From CAVUOA01 sp963742955 (GTDB lineage: Bacteria; Bacteroidota; Ignavibacteria; Tepidaquicellales; OLB5): DNA of 64,000 nucleotides. Numbering within the stretch: position 1 is the first letter of the stretch; each line of letters begins with the position of its first letter. The position numbers and the translations under genes were made by a program. Shown one piece after another: positions 37,829 to 47,134 of the stretch. The stretch is from the NCBI GenBank assembly GCA_963742955.1, contig CAVUOA010000008.1:1426001-1490000 (forward strand), read 5' to 3'. A model generated the notes under the pieces. The model did no database searches. It was not told the origin of the DNA and saw only the letters and a list, made by a program, of their open reading frames with translations.

Positions 37829-38367
37829 AGTTATGTCAAAGATTTGATTAAACTAATCTTTCAAAGCTAATTATCAATAAAATAAATATCCATGATAAAG
37901 AGTTATATTCTCATATACAAGATTTATGCATTGTTTTCCCTGAAATAATCAGTTATATTTGTCCTTCGACTCCCTGCCTGCGCCGAAGCATCGGCAGGCA
38001 GGCGACTCAGGACGCTGCGTCAGTTTTCGGTCAGCGAAATCTGTGAAATCAGCGTAATCAGTGGTATCGTTTTTTATATGTTTCGTTACTTAATTTTGCA
38101 TTTTCTGAAAAAACTGCAAATACTGCACGATTTTCGCATAAAAATATTTGGTCTTTTCATAACTTGTTTTTCAGTTTCTAATGTTAAAATATTAATTAAT
38201 AATAAATTAAAAACATAACTTAAGTTACGGGGGGGGCAGTATTATAATATTTTAGGATTGTAATCCCAAAATCTTATGATATTTTAGGATTATAATCCCA
38301 AAATCTTATGTTTTATTAAATTCATTCATATAAAAGCGATTTTTAAGCATTTTTACTTGATTAATTA
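37829..38367. other. long intergenic region with repeats
   Basis: 540 bp between divergent genes. It holds a hairpin with arms CCTGCCTGC/GCAGGCAGG (about 37973-38002), a run of eight G (about 38229-38236), a common interspersed phrase GTGAAATCAGCGTAATCAGT (about 38042-38061), and a pair of 32-bp palindromic repeats next to the YyaL-type gene. No coding sequence is seen. Confidence 0.6.
38247..38310. repeat. two tandem 32-bp palindromic units
   Basis: Units at 38247-38278 and 38279-38310 differ at one base. Each contains GGATTATAATCC (GGATTGTAATCC in the first), the second being a perfect 12-bp palindrome, inside near-symmetrical TTTTA/CAAAA flanks. The spacing is 32 bp, three helical turns. 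Lies about 57 bp ahead of the YyaL-type start and could be a protein-binding site. Confidence 0.65.
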
Positions 38368-40485
38368 ATGACCAACAAACCCAACAGGCTCATAAACGAA
38401 AAATCACCCTACCTGCTTCAGCATGCGTATAACCCCGTTGACTGGTATGCGTGGGGTGATGAGGCATTTGAAAAAGCGAAAGCGGAAGATAAGCCGGTGT
38501 TTCTTTCAATCGGATACTCTACCTGCTACTGGTGCCACGTTATGGAGCGCGAAATTTTTGAGAACGCAAAAATGGCGGAGCTGATGAATAAATTTTTCGT
38601 CAGCATTAAAGTCGATAGGGAAGAACGTCCGGACGTTGACCGGGTTTATATGACAGCGCTTCAGGCAATGACAGGCTCCGGCGGCTGGCCGATGACGATG
38701 TTTCTTACGCCTGAACTCAAGCCGTTTTACGGAGCAACGTATATTCCGCCTAACTCCAAATACGGAATGCCAGGCTTTGAAGATTTGGTTACCGAAATTC
38801 ATAACGCATGGAAAACCCGCCGTGATGAAATAGAAAAATCAGGCAGCACAATCATTAAACATATTTCGCAGTTCACTGCGCAGAAATCAGGCAGCAATGA
38901 ATTAAACGAAAGCATTTTAAATAAAGCAGTTGAGCAGTTTAAGGGAGGGTTTGATGAAGAATACGGCGGCTTCGGCGGCGCGCCAAAATTTCCGCGTCCC
39001 GCAGGATTTAATTTTTTACTCCGCGTCGCATATTCGACGCTAAGGAGATGTATTGAGTCTTTGGAGGGGAGGGAAAATGGTCATCCGCACACTCTTCCAG
39101 ATGGCGCGGGGCGGTGTATATGACCACCTCGGCGGCGGATTCCACCGCTACTCGGTCGATAGGTTCTGGATTGTTCCCCATTTCGAGAAAATGCTGTATG
39201 ACCAGGCTCAGCTGGTTTCCGTTTACCTCGATGCGTACCAGCTTACCAAAGAAAATAATTTTGCAGAAATTGCGCATGATGTTCTGAGTTATGTTGAAAG
39301 AAATCTAATTCATCCCGAAGGCGGATTTTATTCCGCTGAAGACGCTGAATCTGCTTTGGATTCATCAAAGCCTCACGAAAAAGAAGAAGGCGCATTTTAT
39401 GTTTGGGAGAAAAGCGAAATAGATGAACTGCTCGGCGAAAAAAACACGGAAATATTCTGCTATTACTTCGGTGTTGGGGCAAGAGGAAACGCTCCCGCCG
39501 GAAGTGACCCGCATAATGTATTTGTAGAATAAAAATATTTTATACCAGGCGCACACGCTTTCTGATACATCGAATAAATTCAGTATATCTACTGATGAAG
39601 CTGATAGAATATTAACTGAATCGAAAAAGATTTTATTTGATACCAGAGAAAAGCGTCCGCGTCCCCATCTTGATGACAAAATACTGACTTCATGGAACGG
39701 GCTGATGATTTCAGCTTTTGCAAAAGCATACAATGTGCTGGGTGATGAAAAATATATAATGCTTGCAAACAGAAGCGCTGATTTTATTCTGGAGAACTTA
39801 TTCAAAAATAAAATACTGCTTCACAGGTTCCGTGACGGCGAAGCAAGATATGACGGAACACTGGAAGATTATGCATTTTTTATACAGGCTTTAATTGATT
39901 TATATGAAGCCGGCTTTCGATGAAAAATATCTTGAACGCGCAATTGAGCTTACCGAGCTGATGCTCCAGTATTTCTATGATGAATCAGGCGGAGGGTTCT
40001 TCGATACTTCGGGTAATGATAAAAGTATTTTAGTGAAGACTAAAGAAGATTATGACTCAGCCGAGCCGACGGGGAATTCAATTGCGATAATGAATTTACT
40101 CCGGCTTGCGCAGCTGACTGAGAACGAGGATTATCAAACTAAAGCAATTGAATCATTGGAACTGTTCTCCGGCAAAATGAATGAACAGCCGTACGGCATG
40201 CCGCAGATGCTGTGCGCGCTTGATTTTTCACTCACCAAGCCGAAACAAATTATTATTGCAGGCAGGAGAAATGACAAACTGGCTTATGAAATGATCCGCG
40301 AAGTTCAAAATCATTACATACCGGATAAAATATTAATTTTTGCTGAAGAAGGGAAATTAAATAAACACATTCCCTTTCTTGAATCAATTATTAAACCATC
40401 GGATAAAACTATGGCTTATATTTGTGAAAATTACACGTGCAAGCTGCCGGTGAGTGATTTGGGGGAATTTAAGAAACTCCTGTAA
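38368..40485 (+). CDS. YyaL/DUF255 thioredoxin-domain protein (frameshifted)
   Basis: Large protein with an N-terminal thioredoxin-like domain (NPVDWYAWGDEAFEKAK, GYSTCYWCHVMERE with the CxxC, then VKVDREERPD-type segment SIKVDREERPDVDRVY) and a C-terminal (alpha/alpha)6 barrel (GGVYDHLGGGFHRYSVD, VPHFEKMLYDQAQL, GGFYSAEDAES, LTSWNGLMISAFA, DYAFFIQALIDLYEA, AEPTGNSIA). This is the YyaL / SSP411 family. The frame shifts at about 39045, 39530 and 39915, but all conserved blocks are present. The function of the family is unclear; a protein-thiol or cellobiose-epimerase-like sugar role has been suspected. Confidence 0.9.
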
Positions 40486-40487
40486 TT

Positions 40488-40511
40488 GTCATTCCCGCGA
40501 AGGCGGGAATC
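40488..40511. repeat. interspersed hairpin repeat, second copy
   Basis: GTCATTCCCGCGAAGGCGGG followed by AATC: the same inverted repeat as at 7594-7617 but in the other orientation, starting 3 nt after the stop of the YyaL-type gene. It may act as a terminator for that gene. Confidence 0.8.
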
Positions 40512-40533
40512 CAATTAACATGTAATCATATTT

Positions 40534-40989
40534 ATGAGAGCGCCAATACAAATATTAGTCTTACCTTTTAGAAAAATTCAAAACGGTGATTTTGAATTCG
40601 CTGTTTTTAAAAGAGCTGATGAATATTTCTGGCAGGGAATAGCCGGCGGGGCAGAAGACGATGAAACCCCTTATCAGGCTGCGGTAAGAGAATCATTTGA
40701 AGAAGCAAGAATACCTGAGGGCTCAAAGTACATTCCGCTTGAGTTTAAAGCTAATGTTCCTGTTAATGCATTTGCTCACCGAAAATACTGGTCAAAAGAT
40801 TTATATGTTGTGCCGGAACATTATTTTGCTGTAGAATGTAACAGTATCGAATTGCAGATATCACACGAACATACCGAATTTAAATGGGCTGCATACAATG
40901 AGGCTGTTGAAATGCTTAAATGGGATTCAAACAAAACCGCTTTGTGGGAATTAAATGAAAGATTACTAAATAATGATTTACCGAAATGA
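40534..40989 (+). CDS. Nudix hydrolase, NudB-like
   Basis: 151 aa. Nudix box GGAEDDETPYQAAVRESFEE, with the preceding WQGIAG and the family-typical opening MRAPIQILVLPFRK. Closest in layout to dATP pyrophosphohydrolase / dihydroneopterin triphosphatase (NudB), which acts in folate synthesis, but no folate genes are adjacent. It overlaps the alcohol dehydrogenase start by 4 nt (ATGA). Confidence 0.85.
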   Translation: MRAPIQILVLPFRKIQNGDFEFAVFKRADEYFWQGIAGGAEDDETPYQAAVRESFEEARIPEGSKYIPLEFKANVPVNAFAHRKYWSKDLYVVPEHYFAVECNSIELQISHEHTEFKWAAYNEAVEMLKWDSNKTALWELNERLLNNDLPK

Positions 40990-42001
40990 ATACCACCATT
41001 CCTAAAAATATGAAAGCAATGATTTTTGAATCACCGAAGTCCCCGCTTGTGTTGAGTATTGTCCCTGTTCCCGAACCGGATGGTAATCAGGTGCTGATTA
41101 AAATCCATGCGTGCGGTGTATGCAGAACGGATTTGCATATAGTCGATGGTGAGTTAACCGAACCAAAACTCCCGTTAATTATTGGTCATGAGATAGTTGG
41201 AACAGTTGTTAAGCCCGGCAAAAATGTAAGCGAGTTTAAGATTGGTGATAGAGTCGGCGTGCCTTGGCTCGGTTATACCGACGGCACGTGCAAATACTGC
41301 AAGCGCGGTGAGGAGAACCTGTGCGAAAATGCAAAGTTCACCGGCTATACCATCGATGGCGGTTACGCGGAATATACCGCAGCAGATAAACATTACGTGT
41401 TCCCAATTCCTGATGGATTTGATGATACTCATGCGGCTCCGTTACTGTGCGCGGGATTAATCGGTTACCGTTCGTACCGCATGATTGGAAAAGATTTCGA
41501 GACGCTGGGTATATACGGCTTCGGCGCAGCTGCGCATGTGATTGCTCAGGTTGCAATTCACCAGGGAGAAGAAAATATATGCCTTCACTAAGCCTGGTGA
41601 TAAAGAAGGTCAGGCATTTGCGCTCAAGCTCGGCGCGGTGTGGGCGGGTGATTCAACCCAATTGCCTCCCGTTAAGCTTGATGCATCAATTATATTTGCG
41701 CCGGTCGGAGCTTTAATTCCCGCAGCGCTGAGGGCATCGGACAGAGGAGGCGTTGTAATATGCGGAGGGATTCACATGAGCGATATTCCGCAGTTTCCTT
41801 ATGATATACTTTGGGAAGAGCGTGAAATTAAATCGGTTGCAAACCTCACCCGCCTTGACGGCGAGGAATTGCTTGCAATTGCGCCGAAGGTTCCGGTTAA
41901 AACTGAAATCACTTTGTATCCGTTTGGAAAAAGCAAACGATGCGTTGAATGATTTACGTTCGGGAAAGCTTCACGGCGCAGCGGTGCTGGTGATGGAATG
42001 A
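40986..42001 (+). CDS. zinc-dependent alcohol dehydrogenase (frameshifted)
   Basis: Medium-chain dehydrogenase. Catalytic zinc ligands: ACGVCRTDLH and GHEIVG; structural zinc cysteines: GTCKYCKRGEENLCENA. NAD-binding region: LGIYGFGAAAHVIAQVA, with GFGAAA in place of GxGxxG. The frame changes at about 41575 and 41930; the tail reads ANDALNDLRSGKLHGAAVLV, normal for this group, stopping at 42001. Substrate unknown; these enzymes usually oxidise short alcohols or reduce aldehydes. Confidence 0.9.
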
Positions 42002-42007
42002 AAAATA

Positions 42008-42034
42008 CGTGCCCCCGGCTAACACAAGGGCACG
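42008..42034. terminator. hairpin between convergent genes
   Basis: CGTGCCC (42008-42014) pairs with GGGCACG (42028-42034) around a 13-nt loop, followed by AATTTATT. It lies between the alcohol dehydrogenase and the CMD-family gene and probably ends transcription from at least the left side. Confidence 0.65.
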
Positions 42035-42058
42035 AATTTATTAAACAGTTCTTTGAAA

Positions 42059-42451
42059 TTACGCAGCAGCCTGCATTTTCTTGGCATATTCGATTCCATC
42101 AAGTAATTCTTTTTGGAACTCTTCGAAATCAAATTGTAAACCATTGAGGTAAGCGCTCCATCCGGCACTTGCTTTTGCAAAATGAACGGCGTCTTCTATT
42201 TCCTCATCTGTTGCTCCGAACATTTTTGCGGCTTCGGTGTGATAGAATGCGCAGTACCGGCATTTTGTAACTGCAGCAATGCCAATCCCTATTAACTCTC
42301 TGTATTTGTTTGGAAGGGGGCTCTCGTTAAGCTGAATTGCTTTGAACAGCTCCCATTCCGCTGCGAGTGACCTATCTGGGATTGATTTGAAGAAGGTTGG
42401 AACTTTCCCGAAGGTTTGTTCGATTTCCTGATAGACTTCTTTACGTGTCAT
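42059..42451 (-). CDS. carboxymuconolactone decarboxylase / AhpD-like protein
   Basis: 130 aa. The AhpD/CMD motif is present: KCRYCAFYHTEAAKMFGAT (CxxC followed by H). These proteins are peroxidase-like disulfide reductases; the CxxC is the redox site. MTRKEVYQEIEQTFGKVPTF is the typical start. Upstream, in the same direction, are a NIPSNAP-like and a DUF1059 gene, forming a small stress-type cluster. Confidence 0.88.
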   Translation of the reverse strand: MTRKEVYQEIEQTFGKVPTFFKSIPDRSLAAEWELFKAIQLNESPLPNKYRELIGIGIAAVTKCRYCAFYHTEAAKMFGATDEEIEDAVHFAKASAGWSAYLNGLQFDFEEFQKELLDGIEYAKKMQAAA

Positions 42452-42509
42452 TGTTTTGCTCCTTTATTTATTGATTAATGATTTTAAAAAATGTTCTTTG
42501 AAAAACAGT

Positions 42510-42809
42510 TTACAATTCAAATAATGTGTAGATTTCTCTGCTGCCGGAATCCACAAGCGGCATAAATTTTTGATACCATTGCTGCCAGTCTTTATCGGCG
42601 AACGTCTGTTTAAGCGAGCCTTCCATTTCAGTGAAGCTCTTCCATTCCGATTCCATTACCATTGTATATGAAGGGCCTGTAAAGTCTGTCATAACTTTGG
42701 GTTTCGGCATCTGGAATTTGGTAAACAAAAAGCTTGCTTCTTTAAACAGGGCTTTTGCGTCTTTGGCTTTTCCGAATTTGAGATGAAAAATATCTCTTAC
42801 TAAAAACAT
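42510..42809 (-). CDS. NIPSNAP-like / ferredoxin-fold small protein
   Basis: 99 aa, beginning MFLVRDIFHLKFGKAKDAKA and containing SYTMVMESEWKSFTEME. The alternation of strands and helices and the dimeric alpha-beta barrel look suggest a NIPSNAP/ABM-type domain. No catalytic residues are recognised. It lies 58 bp ahead of the AhpD-like gene in the same direction. Confidence 0.6.
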   Translation of the reverse strand: MFLVRDIFHLKFGKAKDAKALFKEASFLFTKFQMPKPKVMTDFTGPSYTMVMESEWKSFTEMEGSLKQTFADKDWQQWYQKFMPLVDSGSREIYTLFEL

Positions 42810-42844
42810 GGTTTATTTCCTTTCTTGAAATTTATTTTTAAAAT

Positions 42845-43036
42845 TCATTTTTCGTTTTCCATGAGAGCTTTAATTTGTCTTCTGAGTTCAGGTGTATCCT
42901 GGTGTCCGTGTTCCTCAACCGCGTGTCTGAGTGCGGCTTTAAGAACTTCCTTCTTGTTTCCCGAAATTGTGAGCGTGCATCCGATTTCATTCGGAAACAG
43001 ACGGCAATCAATTTTTTTTCTCTTTTCTTTAGGCAT
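42845..43036 (-). CDS. DUF1059 family protein
   Basis: 63 aa from ATG 43036 (MPKEKRKKIDCRLFPNEIGC) with TLTISGNKKEVLKAALRHAV and a histidine-bearing EEHGHQD; the conserved cysteines and VxHAVxxHG-type end are those of DUF1059. The frame is open further upstream to 43186, but family length supports this start. Function unknown. Confidence 0.8.
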   Translation of the reverse strand: MPKEKRKKIDCRLFPNEIGCTLTISGNKKEVLKAALRHAVEEHGHQDTPELRRQIKALMENEK

Positions 43037-43236
43037 ATTACTCTGTTTGTTTACTTGTTCGGCAAAGATAAATACACCCGGCAGGGTTTTGCAAAGAAAG
43101 TTTTTTATGGTTGTTATAGCGGAAATTTTACTGGTAGAAGGGCGGGGATACTTGAAATAGGACTTTTTTGAGCGTATTTTAGACATTATTCCTGTTACGT
43201 TAACCCGGTTTGTTATAATATTTTCGTATAATTTTG

Positions 43237-44694
43237 ATGGAAAAATCGAAGATAATTGACATACTCAAAACATTCTCAAAAGAAGAGATGAAATCATTTA
43301 AAGATTTCGTCAATTCACCCTTTTTTAACAGTAATAAAAGTGTAATACGGCTTTTTGAGATTTTACGAAAATCATACCCGGGATTTAATTCAGCTCTGAT
43401 AAGAAAAGAAAGTGTTTACAGGAAAATTTTCCCGGGTAAATCATATAATGATATAGTTATGAGGATTCTGATTTCTGACCTGATGAAACTTGCCGAAGAA
43501 TTTCTTTCATATTTAAGATATGCTAAAAATCCTCTTGACGGGAAAAAATATCTTCTCGAAGAACTGAAAGAGCGCAAACTTGACAGGCTTCACAACAGGC
43601 ATTTCACTATCGCTGAAGATATAATGAATAATTCAGGAATAACAAATCATTTTTATTTTCTTGAACTTTATAACATTGAAAATCACCTGATTGATTTTAT
43701 GATATCCCGTGATAAACAGTCGCAAACAGCAGGTAATGTTCTTAAGCAGGGAGAGTATCTTCTATTTTTCTCATTGATCGGAATTTTGAATATTGCTCAT
43801 GAGCTTCTTACACAACAGGATGTCCTTAATATAAAATTTGATAAAAATGCTATCGATATGTATCTTGAACATTTTAATCTTGACGGGTTTATGGAGTATC
43901 TCAGGAAATCAAACCATAAATATTATTCAGTTGCTGCAATATATTACTATATGTATAAAGCATACAGAGAAACCGGTAAAGAAGAATATTATTTCCAGTT
44001 AAGAAAGCTTATAGAGGAAAACATTAATCTTTTCGGAAGGGAAGAAAGATTTAACCTGCTAGTAATTCTTGAAAGCATCTGCGTAAATATGCTAGCTGCG
44101 GGGAAGGAGGGCTTTTACAAAAATCTTATGGGAATATATGAGATGATGATAAGGGAAAACCTGCTGGCGCCAAATGAAAATGATTATATACAAACCAACC
44201 TGTTCAGAAATATTTTTTATACTGCAGTTATTCTTAAAAGATATGAATGGGCTGAGGATTTTATCGGCAGGTTCAGCTCAAAAATCCACCCTGAACAAAA
44301 GGATAGTATGTTTTATTATTCGCGCGCAATGATTTATTTCGAAAAGAAGCAGTTTAACCGATCGCTTGAAAATATTTCCAGAGTGGGGCAGAGGTTTTTC
44401 CCGTTTAAGTTCGATGCAAAAGTCCTTATGCTTAAAATCTATTATGAGCTGGAAGATTTTGAACCGGCAATATCGCTTATAGATTCATTTTCTCATTTTC
44501 TTTCGAATAATAAAAGTGTTTACATAACAGATAAAGAAAGATTCGGGAGCTTTCTTAAATTTTTTAGAATTTTAATCAGGCTTAAGAACGGTTCAAAAGA
44601 TTTCCATGGGGCTCTTATCAGGCGGGAAATCGAAAAAAATGCAAATGTTATCAGTAAAAAATGGCTTCTTGAAAAAGCTGCAAATTTCCCTTAA
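43237..44694 (+). CDS. large helical (TPR-like) cytoplasmic protein, unknown function
   Basis: 485 aa, almost all helical, starting MEKSKIIDILKTFSKEEMKS. No enzymatic motif is visible. Repeating helix pairs (for example DSMFYYSRAMIYFEKKQFNR and DAKVLMLKIYYELEDFEPAI) look like degenerate TPRs in the C-terminal half. I recall similar long helical proteins in Ignavibacteria but cannot assign a role. It stands alone, with its ATG at 43237 (a TTG immediately before it is also in frame). Confidence 0.6.
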   Translation: MEKSKIIDILKTFSKEEMKSFKDFVNSPFFNSNKSVIRLFEILRKSYPGFNSALIRKESVYRKIFPGKSYNDIVMRILISDLMKLAEEFLSYLRYAKNPLDGKKYLLEELKERKLDRLHNRHFTIAEDIMNNSGITNHFYFLELYNIENHLIDFMISRDKQSQTAGNVLKQGEYLLFFSLIGILNIAHELLTQQDVLNIKFDKNAIDMYLEHFNLDGFMEYLRKSNHKYYSVAAIYYYMYKAYRETGKEEYYFQLRKLIEENINLFGREERFNLLVILESICVNMLAAGKEGFYKNLMGIYEMMIRENLLAPNENDYIQTNLFRNIFYTAVILKRYEWAEDFIGRFSSKIHPEQKDSMFYYSRAMIYFEKKQFNRSLENISRVGQRFFPFKFDAKVLMLKIYYELEDFEPAISLIDSFSHFLSNNKSVYITDKERFGSFLKFFRILIRLKNGSKDFHGALIRREIEKNANVISKKWLLEKAANFP

Positions 44695-44827
44695 CAATTC
44701 TATATTTTATAAAATTTTTAAATTTTTGCTTCAAATTTCACCCGAACCGGTGATAAAATGGCTTATTTCAAACTGCTTAATTGATTATATTTAAACAATT
44801 CCCTTAAGGTTGTTTTAAAAATTTTTA

Positions 44828-45980
44828 ATGACAAGAGTCATGAAAACATTTATAAAAACTAACCTGGTTTTAATTGCATTTCTATTTATAGCTCAATACA
44901 GCTTTACGCAGCAAAACGATGCAGCAAAATTTGTGAACTCGGGCATTGAATCAGAGAAGAACGGAAACAACGAAGAAGCTCTGTTTTATTATTCAATGGC
45001 TATACAGGCAAACTCAAGCTATGCAGATGCTTACTTTCACAGGGGCTGTGTTTATTACAGACAGAAAAATGTTTCAGGTGCATTAGGTGATTTCAATAAA
45101 GTTATACAGCTTGATTCCAAAAACGCGGATGCTTATTTCAAGCGCGGAATGATTTATTTCGATGCGAAAAATTATAAGAACGCAGTGAGCGATTTCGGAC
45201 GGGTAATAGAAATTAAACCCGATATGCCCGAAGCATATTATAACAGGGGATTCGCATACCTGCAGCTGAATGATGTGAACAATGCAATTAATGATTATAC
45301 TAAAGCAATCGAACTTGACCCGACTAAACCCGAAGCGTATCTTTACCGCGGCAATCTTTATATGCAGACAAAAGAATATGATAAAGCTATAAGCGATTTA
45401 TCCAAAGCAATAGAAAATAATCCCAACTCGGCTGACCTGTATATCGCAAGAGGCACTGCATATTACCAGATGAAAAACTGCACCAGTGCGATGGCTGATA
45501 TAGATAAAGCAATTGAACTGAATGCATCTGGCAGTGATTTATATATGATAAAAGGACTTATGCGCTGTTGAACAGAAAGATTTTTCTACTGCAATAGATG
45601 CTTTAACCAAAGCAATTGAAACGAAACCGGACTGCGAGGAGTGCTACTACAACAGGGGTAGAGCTTACACCGAGCTTAACAACTACGATGCAGCTCTGCA
45701 GGATTACAGCAAAGCAATTGACCTAAACCCGAAAGACGAGAAGGCTTACACAAACCGCGGGTCAATTTATTCGGATATGAAAAATTATCTGCCCGCAATT
45801 TCGGATTTAACCAAAGCGATTGAAATAAACCCGAATTCAATTTTAGCACATTTCAACCTGGCAATCGCTTACTACAATACGGGAAATAAAGATATGGCAG
45901 CCGAAAGCTTTAAGAAAGCGGCAAGGCTGGGTGATGAAGACAGCCAGAATTGGCTTAAAGCAAACGGTTACAGCTGGTAA
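44828..45980 (+). CDS. secreted TPR protein (frameshifted)
   Basis: Signal peptide (FIKTNLVLIAFLFIAQYSFT) followed by about ten 34-residue TPRs, e.g. EALFYYSMAIQANSSYADAY, NAVSDFGRVIEIKPDMPEAY, NAINDYTKAIELDPTKPEAY. The frame breaks at about 45567, where one extra base occurs in GCGCTGTTGAAC; the next repeats continue (ECYYNRGRAYTELNNYDAAL) to the stop at 45980. The start could also be the ATG at 44840, which has AAGAG before it. A periplasmic scaffold is likely; the partner is unknown. Confidence 0.8.
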
Positions 45981-45999
45981 ATTAAAATTAAAGTTTTTT

Positions 46000-46485
46000 A
46001 TGATAAAAAAGATTTTTCTCCTGTTCTTTTTAATAGGTTTGATATCGGGATTATTCTCGCAGACAAAGGACCTTAAATTCGATATGAAATACCAGATTAC
46101 ATCAAATGATTTTCTGGTAGTGAACGATACATTAAATCACAAAATGGGCAAAGCCGAGGGTTCGGGAAGCGCCGCGTTTTCCGACGGCTCTGATGCAATT
46201 GTAAAAGTATATTTTATTTATGATTATAAAAACGGTAATGGTGATTTTATCGAGTATTATAACCTCACTTTTAAGGATGGCTCATCTCTTATTGTAAAAG
46301 CCAAGGGGCGGTCGCTCGGCTCAACTGATGAAAGCATGCCCCTGTTCACCGCGGATGTATCCGTTACAGGCGGTACGGGTGTTTATGAAGGGGCCAGGGG
46401 GACAGGAAGTATGAGCGGCAACCGGAAAAATATTCTTGAAAGCGGTTCTACAGTTAAACTGAGCTTTTTGATACAGTTAAAATAA
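46000..46485 (+). CDS. secreted allene-oxide-cyclase-barrel-like protein
   Basis: Signal peptide (FLLFFLIGLISGLFSQ), then a beta-barrel-like domain with DFIEYYNLTFKDGSSLIVKA and VSVTGGTGVYEGARGTGSMS. The GGTGxYxGAxGxG pattern is typical of the allene oxide cyclase-like / dirigent-type barrel superfamily. The start at ATG 46000 gives the signal peptide, 20 nt after the TPR gene stop; the longer frame from 45931 overlaps that gene. Function unknown. Confidence 0.65.
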   Translation: MIKKIFLLFFLIGLISGLFSQTKDLKFDMKYQITSNDFLVVNDTLNHKMGKAEGSGSAAFSDGSDAIVKVYFIYDYKNGNGDFIEYYNLTFKDGSSLIVKAKGRSLGSTDESMPLFTADVSVTGGTGVYEGARGTGSMSGNRKNILESGSTVKLSFLIQLK

Positions 46486-46526
46486 ACATACGTTTTTATA
46501 CAGGAGCGGAGAGCTCAATCAGCTTA

Positions 46527-47047
46527 TCAACAACTTTCCAGCTCCGCGCGGTACCTGCCGGAGCCGAGGATTTTTTCAAAGTCAAGATTTCTTCTTATGC
46601 CTGCGTATTTTTTATCGTATGCATAATACAAAACATCATCATGAACAAAAAAGCGGTATTCCTCTCCTTCCGTTTTCATTAGTTCTTTTATTTTTTCCTT
46701 TCCCGGTTTACCGGATAAAAACATGAGGTGACAGAGCATTTCGGCATTTTTTTCGGGTTCAAAAGGATTTTTTGATGCGGCTTTTTTTAATTTATCATTT
46801 GTCAGTATAAAAACTTTCCTGTCACAGCCCGTTAATGATTTAAATTTCTTTTCAATCTGCGCAGCGATTTTATGTATTATCAGAATCTTTGGTAGCAAAA
46901 CACAACATTTCCGCTTTGAATGTAAGTTGTAACATCTGAAAATCCGAGATTTTCAAACATCTTTTTCAGGTCAGCCATTTTGACAACAGCATGCCCCCCG
47001 ACGTTGATGGCTCTGAAGAGCGCGATGAATGTGTTATTAGCTTTCAT
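46527..47047 (-). CDS. DUF1697 family protein (frameshifted)
   Basis: Begins at ATG 47047 with TFIALFRAINVGGHAVVKMA and FSDVTTYIQSGNVVF, the DUF1697 hallmark (LRGINVGG, YIQSGNVVF). The frame stops at 46887 and continues in the neighbouring one with IIHKIAAQIEKKFKSLTG, EKNAEMLCHLMFLSGKPG and FFVHDDVLYYAYDKKYAG. A single indel near 46895 breaks it. Function of the family is not known. Confidence 0.83.
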
Positions 47048-47084
47048 TCAGGCAAGATAGCTAAAAATTTCTAATAAAATAAAA

Positions 47085-47105
47085 GTGCCTCTTTTTGAGA
47101 GGCAC
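47085..47105 (-). terminator. intrinsic terminator hairpin
   Basis: GTGCCTC (47085-47091) pairs with GAGGCAC (47099-47105) around TTTTTGA; on the minus strand the stem is followed by TTTTATTTTATT. It lies just after the stop of the T9SS repeat protein, so it ends that transcript. Confidence 0.75.
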
Positions 47106-47134
47106 AAAATTCTGTTACCAATGTTTATGAACGT

